DNA from: CAZKCI01 sp964584165
GTDB taxonomy: Bacteria > Auribacterota > Erginobacteria > Erginobacterales > CAZKCI01
DNA: 64,000 nucleotides
Assembly: GCA_964584165.1 (NCBI GenBank)
Contig: CAZOYW010000011.1
Coordinates: forward strand, 20,910-84,909
Reading direction: 5' to 3'
Shown here: one piece after another, positions 30,341 through 37,903 of the stretch
How positions within the stretch are numbered: the stretch's first letter is position 1
Layout: every line of letters starts with the position of its first letter
Translations under genes and position numbers: made by a program
Notes under the pieces: generated by a model
The model's database searches: none
Told to the model about the DNA's origin: nothing
Seen by the model: the letters and a program-made list of their open reading frames with translations, nothing else

Positions 30341-31711
30341 ATGCAACTCGTCCGAGGCTTCGCCCCCGCCCTCCTCCTGGGCGTTCCGCTCCTCGCCCTC
30401 TCCTCCTGCCGCCGGCCCCCGTTCGAGCCCGCCCCGGGAGCGAACGTGATCATGATCTGCCTCGACTCCGTCCGCCCCGACCACCTGGGCTGCTATGGCT
30501 ACTCCCGCGACACCAGCCCCCGCCTCGACCGGATCGCCGCGGAGGGGCTCCGCTTCGAGCAGGCCGTGACCAACGCCACCTGGACCCTTCCCTCCATCCT
30601 CACCCTCTTTACATCCACCTACCCCGCCGCCCACGGGAGGGACAACTACGACAAGGAATACAACCGGGAGCACCCCCTCCCCGCCGACGCGCCCGTCCTC
30701 CCCCGCTTCCTCGCCGAAAAGGGCTGGCGGACGGCGGGCTTCGGCCACGGCGGCTGGACCTCGCAAGCCTTCGGTTTCGACCGCTGGTTCGACTACTGGG
30801 AGGAGGGCCCCCGCTTCGAGATCGACCAGATGGTCCCCCGGTGCCTGGAGTGGATCGACACCCACCGCGACCGCCCCTTCTTTATATACATCCACACCTT
30901 AAGCCCCCACTTCCCCTACCGCCCCCAGGGGACCTACCGCGCCAAGTTCGGCATCGACGAGGAGAAGTACGTCCCCCCGGAAGACCCGGAGCGCGTCTGG
31001 CTCCCCCTGCTCGACCAGGCCAAGGCGGGAAAGATCGGGGAGCGCCTCCTCGCCCAGATCGTCCGCCAGTACGACGGCGGGATCGCCTTCACCGACGAGT
31101 GGATCGGGAAGCTCGCGGACGGCCTGCGGGAGCGCGGGCTCGACCGGAATACGCTCCTGGTCGTCTTCGCCGACCACGGCGAGCAGTTCCTGGAGCACGG
31201 CCTCCTCTTCCACGGCGCCAACGCCTTCGAGGAGACGGCCCGCGTCCCCCTGATCATGGCCGGCCCGGGGATCCAGCCGGGGACGCTCTGGACGCGCCAG
31301 TTCGAGTTCGTCGATTTCCTCCCCACCCTCTTCGACTACCTCGCCCTCCCCCTCCCGGAGCGGAAGATCCAGGGGATCAGCCTCCTCTCCCGCAAATCGA
31401 ACGACCGCTCCTGGGCCCTGACCGGGGACAGCCTGTCCAGGGTCCAGGCCCTGCGCCGGCTGCCCTGGAAATACGTCGACGACCGCATGAACGGGAGGGT
31501 CGAGCTCTACAACCTGGCGCAGGACCCCGGCGAGAAGAAGAGCGTCGCGGCGGAGAACCCGGGGCGCGTGAAGAAGCTCGGGGAGCTGCTCGAGCGGAGG
31601 GAGCGCGAGAACGCCGCCTTCGGCGCCTTCCTCGCCCAGACCGGGACGGGGAAGCGCGAGCTGCCCGCCGGCGTCTTCGACCAGCTCAAGGCCCTGGGCT
31701 ACGTTCAGTAG
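30341..31711 (+). CDS. Sulfatase-fold lipoprotein, paralogue of the gene at 24174
   Basis: 456 residues. Lipobox LSSC near residue 23. Metal and active-site motifs match its paralogue: 'MICLDSVRPDHLGCYGY', 'TNATWTLPSILTLFTS', 'VVFADHGEQFLEHG' and 'FEETARVPLIMAGPG', ending in 'DQLKALGYVQ'. Again Thr replaces the formylglycine Cys and the following Arg is absent, so phosphotransfer or phosphodiester chemistry is more likely than sulfatase activity. Outer-membrane or periplasmic location is inferred from the lipid anchor. It sits between membrane glycosyltransferases and the Wzz-like gene, which suggests a role in modifying the surface glycan. Confidence 0.86.
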   Translation: MQLVRGFAPALLLGVPLLALSSCRRPPFEPAPGANVIMICLDSVRPDHLGCYGYSRDTSPRLDRIAAEGLRFEQAVTNATWTLPSILTLFTSTYPAAHGRDNYDKEYNREHPLPADAPVLPRFLAEKGWRTAGFGHGGWTSQAFGFDRWFDYWEEGPRFEIDQMVPRCLEWIDTHRDRPFFIYIHTLSPHFPYRPQGTYRAKFGIDEEKYVPPEDPERVWLPLLDQAKAGKIGERLLAQIVRQYDGGIAFTDEWIGKLADGLRERGLDRNTLLVVFADHGEQFLEHGLLFHGANAFEETARVPLIMAGPGIQPGTLWTRQFEFVDFLPTLFDYLALPLPERKIQGISLLSRKSNDRSWALTGDSLSRVQALRRLPWKYVDDRMNGRVELYNLAQDPGEKKSVAAENPGRVKKLGELLERRERENAAFGAFLAQTGTGKRELPAGVFDQLKALGYVQ

Positions 31712-31952
31712 GAAGCCAAAGGTCGTCTGTAGGCCGGTTCTGCGAACCAGCGACCAGGCCCGTCTCGCCCAAGCGCACTCGTCCGCCGGAGCGCGGAGCG
31801 CCTAGGTGGCGATCGGACCTACAAGTTCCTCTCGAAACGTTGTTCCGGTTTCACGATCCACGCTTTATAATCCCCCCAGAAATAATCCGCGAAATCCGCG
31901 TAATCCGCGGCTTCTTTGCTTTTCGGCCGCAGAAACGCCGGGAGAGGACTCC
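31712..31952. promoter_or_regulatory. Intergenic region with repeats and a -10 element for the Wzz-like gene
   Basis: It holds CGCACTCGTCCGCCGGAGCG (31771-31790), shared with 28674-28693. A consensus -10 TATAAT (31866-31871) has only a weak -35 (TTGTTC at 31840, 20-bp spacing). A 9-bp micro-tandem tract (AATCCGCGA units, 31882-31910) follows. The Wzz ATG is at 31953. Confidence 0.5.
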
Positions 31953-33008
31953 ATGACCCGCTCGAACCTCGAGATCATCGATTACCCGCGCGTGATCGCG
32001 CGCCACTGGAAAACGGCCCTGATCGGAACGATCCTCTGCGGCGCGGTCGCCGGCGGGGTCACCCTTTTCCTGCCCGACCGCTTCGAGGCCACCGCCCAGA
32101 TCATCGCCGTCGAGCCCCGCTTCCAGTCCGACGAGGCCTACTCCAAGCAGCCCTTCACCCTGAAGCGCTTCTCCCCCCTTCTTGAGGACCCCGGCCTCCT
32201 CAAGGACACGCTCGACGCCCTGGGGCTGAACTCCCCCCCCAACCAGATGACGGTGAAGGAGCTCGGCAAGCTGGTCAAGGCCGAGCTCCTGGAGGAGAGC
32301 GAGATCATCGAGTTCCGAGTCTCCACCCCCTCGCCCGAGCTTTCGGCGAAGATCGCCAACTCGCTCGCCGAGGGGTTCCGGCGCAAGATGCGCGCGGCCG
32401 TGATCTCCGGCGTCCTCGACTCCAAGGGCTTCCTGCAGGAGCGGCTCTCCGAGTCCAAGGAGAAGCTCCGAGAGGCCGAGGAGGAGCTCGCCGCCTTCCA
32501 GGAGACCGCCCGCCTGAACGAGCTCCGGACCCGCCTGGGATCGCTCGCCTATCTCGAGGAGACCTATGCCCGCGATCTCTCTGACACCGAGGTGGCGATC
32601 GGCCTCGCCCGGGGCGAGGACCGCGCTCCGGGCGGCGCTCCCGCCGCCCTGGAGAAGAAGAAGGCGAGCCTCGAGGCCCTCCGGAGGGAGAACCTCGACG
32701 CCCTGGGCGCGCTCCAGAAGGACCTGGCCCGCAAGGAGGTGGAGGCGGCCCGGAAGGAGCGCGCGGTCGCCCTCCAGGAGGAGGTGACCAAGGACCTCGC
32801 CAAGAGCTACGAGGAGTCGATCCTCGCCATCTACCAACAGGTGGGCGAGGTCCAGCTGATCAGCCCGGCCGTCCCCCCCGACGAGAAGGCGGGGCCGTCC
32901 CTGGAGCTCAACATCCTCCTCGGCCTGGTCGCGGGGTTCTTCGTGTCGAGCCTCGCCGTCTTCTACCGGGAGTATCTCCGCTCCCTGGACCGGCCGGGCG
33001 CGGCCTGA
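31953..33008 (+). CDS. Wzz/GumC-like polysaccharide chain-length determinant protein
   Basis: 351 residues. N-terminal transmembrane helix (about 20-41), periplasmic part with 'LEATAQI'-type strand, long coiled coil (about 170-290, Glu/Lys/Leu heptads), and a C-terminal helix 'LELNILLGLVAGFFVSSLAVFYREY' preceded by the Pro-containing 'SPAVPPDEKAGP' typical of polysaccharide co-polymerases. No cytoplasmic tyrosine kinase domain is attached, as in Wzz or GumC N-terminal halves. It would set polymer length with a Wzy polymerase, which is not in the window. I chose ATG 31953 because the upstream extension runs through the repeats and -10 element. Confidence 0.86.
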   Translation: MTRSNLEIIDYPRVIARHWKTALIGTILCGAVAGGVTLFLPDRFEATAQIIAVEPRFQSDEAYSKQPFTLKRFSPLLEDPGLLKDTLDALGLNSPPNQMTVKELGKLVKAELLEESEIIEFRVSTPSPELSAKIANSLAEGFRRKMRAAVISGVLDSKGFLQERLSESKEKLREAEEELAAFQETARLNELRTRLGSLAYLEETYARDLSDTEVAIGLARGEDRAPGGAPAALEKKKASLEALRRENLDALGALQKDLARKEVEAARKERAVALQEEVTKDLAKSYEESILAIYQQVGEVQLISPAVPPDEKAGPSLELNILLGLVAGFFVSSLAVFYREYLRSLDRPGAA

Positions 33009-33082
33009 GGTCCGTGCCCGGCGCCGACGGCGGCTGTTCGGTAAGCGAACCATCCCAGCTGGAGCCCCAACCGAAGCCAACG

Positions 33083-34585
33083 ATGAGGCCGGGGCGCGCC
33101 ACTCTCCTCCTCGCCTTCATCCTCCTCGGCGGGCTCGCCCTTCGCCTTTACCACCTGGGGACGGAAAGCCTCTGGCTGGACGAGGGGATCTCCCTGCTCA
33201 TAGCGCGCTGGGACCTCGCGAGCCTCCTCCGGGGAGACTGGGACTGGCAACTCCCCCTCTATCCGGTCATTCTCCACTACTGGATGGCGATCTTCGGCCA
33301 CGGCGAGGTCTCCGGCCGGATGGTATCCGCACTCTGCGGCGCGCTCTCGGTCCTTCTGGCCTACCGCGTCGGCGCGAGCCTATTCGGCCGGCCGGCGGGG
33401 CTTCTCGCCGCCCTCTTTCTGGCCCTCTCACCCCTGCACGTCCTCTATTCCCAGGAAGCGCGCCGCTACAGCCTCCACATCTTGCTCTCCCTGGCGTCAA
33501 TGTCCTGCTTCCTCAAAGTCATTCGAACCGGCCGTGCCGCCATTGCAGCCGCCTACCTCGCGACGAGCCTCGGCCTCCTCTATTCCCAAAACCTGGCTTG
33601 GCTCATCGTCGCCGCCCAAAATGCCTTCGTCGGCATCCGCTGGCTGGGGCGAGGCGAGGCCGGCAAGCTTAGCGGAAAAGCCTGGTGCCTGCTCCAGGCC
33701 ATCCTCCTCGCCCTCTTCTCCCCAGGCCTGGTCCGCACCTGGAGCTATTATCAGAAGTTCCACCAGCAGGTCCAAGGCGGACTCCCAGTCGAGAAGGCCA
33801 CCCTCTCGACGCTGGGGAGGACGCTGGCCGACTACTCCGGGTGGTCGGCCGCCGAGGCGATCTACGCCCTCCTGATCGCGGTCGCCCTCCTCTCCCCCTT
33901 CCTCGCCCGTTCCGCCCGGAAAAGCTTCACTTCCCTTGCGCCCGGAATTCTCCGGTCGAGTGAGAGCGACGGCTGGGGGACCCTCCTCTGCACGCTTTGG
34001 CTCCTGATCCCGATCGCCTCCCTCCTCGCCTTTTCCCTCCTCATGACCCCGGCATTCGTCACCCGCCTTACACTCGGCGCCCTTCCCGCTTTCTGCCTCC
34101 TCTCCGCCCGCGGGGCGATGGCGATCCGGCCCCCTTCCCTCCGGGCAGCGTCCGTGGCGGCCATCGCCGCCTTCTCCCTTCTCACGCTACATGACTACTA
34201 CCGTCTCCCACACAAGGAGCGCTGGCGGGAGGTCGCGGCCTACCTGGACGAGAACGGGCGTGAGGGAGACCTGCTGGTCTTCCACCAGGGGGCCTACCTG
34301 AAGGCCTGCTTCGACCGATACTCCGAGAAGGGCGGCATAGCGAGAACCCGTTTTCCCTTCCGGGGAATGGCGGTGAGCGAAGGAAACATCGGCGAGTTCG
34401 CCCGTCTGGTCGGGGACCGGCGCCGGGTCTGGCTCATCCTCTGCCAGAGCGGAGACAACCGCGGATTGATGAAAAAGGCGCTGGGTGGCGAGCAAGCGCT
34501 CCGGAACCGGATGGTCTACCCATACTACAATATCCTGGCGCGCCGGCAGATGGAGATCGAGGTCTGCCTCTTCGAGCGGAGATGA
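33083..34585 (+). CDS. GT39-like membrane glycosyltransferase
   Basis: 500 residues, ten or more membrane helices. The N-terminal 'RLYHLGTESLWLDEGISLLIARWD' contains the LWLDE acidic motif of GT-C/dolichyl-phosphate mannosyltransferase-like enzymes, followed by 'QLPLYPVILHYWMAIFGHGEVSGRM' and 'SPLHVLYSQEARRYSLHILLSLASM', also family hallmarks. It is expected to use a polyprenyl-phosphate sugar donor on the periplasmic face. I prefer ATG 33083 over the GTG at 33014 because the protein then begins right before helix 1. Convergent with the hydrolase at 34596, with 10 bp between stops. Confidence 0.86.
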   Translation: MRPGRATLLLAFILLGGLALRLYHLGTESLWLDEGISLLIARWDLASLLRGDWDWQLPLYPVILHYWMAIFGHGEVSGRMVSALCGALSVLLAYRVGASLFGRPAGLLAALFLALSPLHVLYSQEARRYSLHILLSLASMSCFLKVIRTGRAAIAAAYLATSLGLLYSQNLAWLIVAAQNAFVGIRWLGRGEAGKLSGKAWCLLQAILLALFSPGLVRTWSYYQKFHQQVQGGLPVEKATLSTLGRTLADYSGWSAAEAIYALLIAVALLSPFLARSARKSFTSLAPGILRSSESDGWGTLLCTLWLLIPIASLLAFSLLMTPAFVTRLTLGALPAFCLLSARGAMAIRPPSLRAASVAAIAAFSLLTLHDYYRLPHKERWREVAAYLDENGREGDLLVFHQGAYLKACFDRYSEKGGIARTRFPFRGMAVSEGNIGEFARLVGDRRRVWLILCQSGDNRGLMKKALGGEQALRNRMVYPYYNILARRQMEIEVCLFERR

Positions 34586-34595
34586 GCGGCGCTCC

Positions 34596-36644
34596 TCATT
34601 CCTCCCAGATCTCCACGTACTGCGGGCTGGGAACGATCCCGAGGCGGACCGCGCCGTTGATCTCCCCGTCCAGGTCCTCCGCCCCTCCGTCGGCGACGAT
34701 CCGGCTTTCCCCGGTCTTGCCGACGACACGGAACTGGCCGCCCGAGAAAGACATCTCCTCCGCCGCGTCCGAGCCGTCGCTCCAGGCCACCTGCTTGGTT
34801 TTCCCAGTCGCAGGGGAGAGGAAGACGTAGCCTTCGATATTCTCGCTCCCGGACTCCAACGGGGCCTGATACCGATATCCCTCCAATTCCCGGACCGCAG
34901 CTTGAAAGGCGTAGTAGGCGGGCTTGGGGGAGTAGTCCCCATACATCAGCCCGCCTTCGTATGTCACCCCGATCTCGGAGCTCAGCGGAAACCAGGTCAG
35001 CCCCAGTAATCCCGCCGCCACGCCTCGGGTGTAGACCTGGGCCAGGTAGCAAGCTTGCGCTTCCAGGTAGGGGGGGGTATTGTAGCCCCAGGTCCCCGTT
35101 TCGGTGCATACCATGGGTTTGACCTGCCCATAGAGGTTGACTTGGCCGGAGAGATAGTTGATCTTGCCAAGAATCCCGTGCCCGAAGGGGTCCCAGGTTT
35201 CGTGGTGGAAATAGTAATAGTGGAAATCTAGGGCGTCGAAATACTTCCCACCTCCCTGGCCGAGCACATCATTGATAAAGAGGCGATTGAAGTTCCCTCC
35301 CTCTTCGGTGAACCAATCGTAAGCCAGGCCGCCGAAGAACACCTGCGCCGCAGGGTCGGCGGCCTTAATCGCGGGGTAAGCGGCCTGCAGCATTCGGGCG
35401 TATTCGTAGCCGTGGTAACCCCAGCTGCCGATCCCGGCCCCCCAGCGCGGCGAGGTCCCGTCCGGCTCGTTAAACAACTCCCAAAACTTAATGTTGTAGG
35501 GGGGGCGGCTGTAACGGCTGACCAGAGCGTTGACGAACTCGGCGAAATGGGGGAGAAACTCGACCTTGAGGGGGCCGGACCGAGTGGAGGAGGTCCAGGA
35601 GGGGATGTCGATGATGATGACGATTGGGGTGAGGCCAAGGGCAGCGGGAGCACTTAACTCGGCATCATACTCCGCCCAATTGTAGCGGTCGGGGGTGGTG
35701 TCCTCGGGCTCGATCCTTGCCCACCGGATCCCCTTGACGGTGGCGGCGGCTCCGGCCTCGCGGATCTTCACAAGCGAGGTCTGACTGTTCAGGGTGGACT
35801 CCGGCTGGATCCCGAAAAACGATAGGGAGGGTCGGGTCCGGGATTGGAAACGAGGCGCGCCGACCGGGATGTCACCCATCTGCCCGAGGTAGAACCGGCT
35901 CAGCCCCTGGATCGCCCACATCCCGCTCCCGGGGCGGAAGATACCGATCCGCGAAGTTTCCTCCCCGCCATAGTCGCCGGGTTGGGGGACGTCGGCGACC
36001 TTGCCCAGGTAGGCGCGGGTGACGGCCGGCACCGCCCAGAGGCCGATGCCATCGCGGAAAACCGCCGTCTCCCAGATGGAATCCCCGGTGCAATCGCGGG
36101 GGACCGGCAGATCGGCGGCGGAGCCGAAATACGCCCGGGTGACGCCAAGAACCGCCCAGAGCCCCGTCCCGGGCCGGAAGACCGCGAACTCCGCCTGGCC
36201 AGGGACTCGGTAGGGCCCCGCCACCGGGATGTCCGAGGGATAGCCGAAGAAAGCCCGAGTCAGATCGCGCACCGCCCAGAGCCCCCATTCCGCCCGGTAG
36301 ATCCCGATATCGCTTCTTTCGTCCCCATCGAAGTCGCCGGCGACCGGGTTGTCGCCGCTGGCCCCGAAATAGAGGCGGGTCAGGCCGCGGACGACCCAAA
36401 GGCCGGAGGACGGGCGGAAGACCGCCAGGTCGTCCGTCCCGTTGCCGTCGAAATCTCCTGCGACCGGAACGTCGTTTAGCGAGCCAAGATAGAACCGCGT
36501 GAGGCCGCGAAGGGCCCAGGCCCCGGCATCCGGGCGGAAAACTCCCGCCTCGCCGGTTCCGTCGCCGTCGAAATCAGCGGCGCGAGCCGCTCCGGCGACC
36601 AGCCAGGCGACCAGCGACCCAATGATGACTGTCCTAGCGCGCAT
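34596..36644 (-). CDS. Glycoside hydrolase (clan A-like) with N-terminal six-repeat DYDGDG module
   Basis: 682 residues. Signal peptide MRARTVIIGSLVAWLVAGAARA, then exactly six ~40-residue repeats (residues about 23-265; e.g. 'AVFRPSSGLWVVRGLTRLYF'). A TIM-barrel hydrolase follows: 'GIRWARIEPED', 'FWELFNEPDG' (Asn-Glu acid/base) and 'MVCTETGTWG' (candidate nucleophile Glu), as in GH39/GH5/GH30-type retaining enzymes. A small C-terminal beta domain closes it. Several repeats have lost the DxDGDG metal loop ('PYRVPGQAEFAVF', 'DCTGDSIWETAVF'). Substrate unknown; the setting suggests action on its own or a competitor's exopolysaccharide. Confidence 0.83.
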   Translation of the reverse strand: MRARTVIIGSLVAWLVAGAARAADFDGDGTGEAGVFRPDAGAWALRGLTRFYLGSLNDVPVAGDFDGNGTDDLAVFRPSSGLWVVRGLTRLYFGASGDNPVAGDFDGDERSDIGIYRAEWGLWAVRDLTRAFFGYPSDIPVAGPYRVPGQAEFAVFRPGTGLWAVLGVTRAYFGSAADLPVPRDCTGDSIWETAVFRDGIGLWAVPAVTRAYLGKVADVPQPGDYGGEETSRIGIFRPGSGMWAIQGLSRFYLGQMGDIPVGAPRFQSRTRPSLSFFGIQPESTLNSQTSLVKIREAGAAATVKGIRWARIEPEDTTPDRYNWAEYDAELSAPAALGLTPIVIIIDIPSWTSSTRSGPLKVEFLPHFAEFVNALVSRYSRPPYNIKFWELFNEPDGTSPRWGAGIGSWGYHGYEYARMLQAAYPAIKAADPAAQVFFGGLAYDWFTEEGGNFNRLFINDVLGQGGGKYFDALDFHYYYFHHETWDPFGHGILGKINYLSGQVNLYGQVKPMVCTETGTWGYNTPPYLEAQACYLAQVYTRGVAAGLLGLTWFPLSSEIGVTYEGGLMYGDYSPKPAYYAFQAAVRELEGYRYQAPLESGSENIEGYVFLSPATGKTKQVAWSDGSDAAEEMSFSGGQFRVVGKTGESRIVADGGAEDLDGEINGAVRLGIVPSPQYVEIWEE

Positions 36645-36675
36645 GATTTTCCCCTCACCCACAGTCCGACTACAT

Positions 36676-36681
36676 ATTATA
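36676..36681 (-). promoter_or_regulatory. -10 element upstream of the glycoside hydrolase
   Basis: TATAAT on the minus strand about 30 nt before ATG 36644. No good -35 lies at 16-18 bp; TTGGCA is 21 bp away. Confidence 0.35.
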
Positions 36682-36774
36682 GTTTCATCCGTGAACCGCC
36701 TATGCCAATTGTTGTCCCTCCGGCCGAGCCGGGGAGCGGCCGGCGCTCTTGAAGCGAGCCGCCCGGGGTAGCGG

Positions 36775-37764
36775 ATGAACATCTACCAGCTCGGGAACTA
36801 CGGCTCGCTCGCCGGCTTCGCCTGGCGTCACTTCCGGCGGATCCTCCCCGCGCTCACCCCGATGAAGGGGGCGAACGCCGCCCAGGCCCTGGCGGCCCTC
36901 GCCCGGGGGCGGGCCGTCCTCTCCTCGCGCCCCTTCGTCGTCCGGGCCGACGTCTCCGCGGTCTGCAACCTCCGCTGCCCCCCCTGCCGGACCTGGCGGG
37001 AGCAGAAGGACCTCCCCCCGGAAAAAAGGTTCATGACCCCGGCGACATTCCAGAGGGTGGTCGGCGAGGTCAAAAAGTCCTGCCTCCGATTGAGCCTCTA
37101 CGACAGCGGCGAGCCGCTTTTGAACCCGGATTTCTACCGGCTCGCGGGGATGGCGGCGGAAGCCGGCATCCCCACCAGCGTCTCCACCAACTTCGCCGCC
37201 TTCCGGCCGGAGAACCTGGAGGCCCTCTTCGCCTCGCGCTTAAGCCACCTGGAGGTCTGCCTCGACGGCTTCAGCCCGGAGGCCTACGGGAAATACCGGG
37301 TCGGGGGGGACGTGGAGGAGCTGAAGAGAAACCTTGCGCTGGTCTGCGCCGAGAAGCGCGCCCGGAAGCTTCCCTATCCCGAGGTGGACGTACAGGTCGT
37401 CAACTTTGTCCACCTCCGGGACGAGATCCCCCTGATCGAGAACTTCTGCCGCGCGATCGGCGTCGATTCTCTGACTCTCCGGGAGGAGAACCTCGGCTTC
37501 GATCCGAAGAACGGGGGAAAAAAGAAGACCGGGCGGAAGCGTTGGCGCCGCTGCTACTGGCTCTGGCTGGGGCTCCTGGTCAAGGCCGACGGGTCGGTCG
37601 CGCCCTGCTGCGGGCAGCGCCCGGTCTTCGGGGACATCGCGAAGCAGTCCCTCGACGAGATTTGGAACAGCGGCCTCTACGTGGAATCCCGCCGCGCGGT
37701 GGTCGATCCGGGCTACCGTCCGAAGGCCCCCACCCCCTGCGGGACGTGTTCCTTTTATATTTGA
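36775..37764 (+). CDS. Radical SAM protein with SPASM-like C-terminus
   Basis: 329 residues. The radical SAM cluster motif is 'CNLRCPPC' (Cys64, Cys68, Cys71). It is followed by 'RLSLYDSGEPLLNPDFYRLA' (GEP SAM-binding motif) and 'VSTNFAAF'. The C-terminal region has 'CYWLWLGLLVKADGSVAPCC' and 'FGDIAKQSLDEIWNSGLY...CGTC', a SPASM auxiliary-cluster pattern. Relatives include enzymes in glycan or lipid biosynthesis clusters and peptide maturases; the substrate cannot be told here. It lies in the glycan neighbourhood, divergent from the hydrolase. A link to the Cys-rich peptide at 21017 is conceivable but unsupported by distance. Confidence 0.85.
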   Translation: MNIYQLGNYGSLAGFAWRHFRRILPALTPMKGANAAQALAALARGRAVLSSRPFVVRADVSAVCNLRCPPCRTWREQKDLPPEKRFMTPATFQRVVGEVKKSCLRLSLYDSGEPLLNPDFYRLAGMAAEAGIPTSVSTNFAAFRPENLEALFASRLSHLEVCLDGFSPEAYGKYRVGGDVEELKRNLALVCAEKRARKLPYPEVDVQVVNFVHLRDEIPLIENFCRAIGVDSLTLREENLGFDPKNGGKKKTGRKRWRRCYWLWLGLLVKADGSVAPCCGQRPVFGDIAKQSLDEIWNSGLYVESRRAVVDPGYRPKAPTPCGTCSFYI

Positions 37765-37903
37765 TATATGGGATCGCGACAAGAATGTCGCTCCCACAGA
37801 CTGGCAGAGAGCGCGATAGCCCCGGCCCGTGCGGGCGGGCGGGCGGGCGAACACCCCCGATAGATCGGGGCAAGCAGGTTCGCCCCTACAGACCTCGCCG
37901 CGG
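37765..37903. repeat. Intergenic extragenic-palindrome cluster
   Basis: Contains GATCGCGACAAGAATGTCGC (37772-37791) followed by TCCCACAG, then GATCGGGGCAAGCAGGTTCGCCCC-like sequence (about 37862-37890), then GTCGGGGCGAACTTCATGTTCGCC reading into the TPR gene end. No gene seen. Confidence 0.55.

Noticed and set aside
36775..37764. Radical SAM gene as maturase of the 21017 peptide
   Set aside because: It lies 15 kb away among glycan genes, with many unrelated genes between and no shared regulatory sequence; kept only as a remote possibility.
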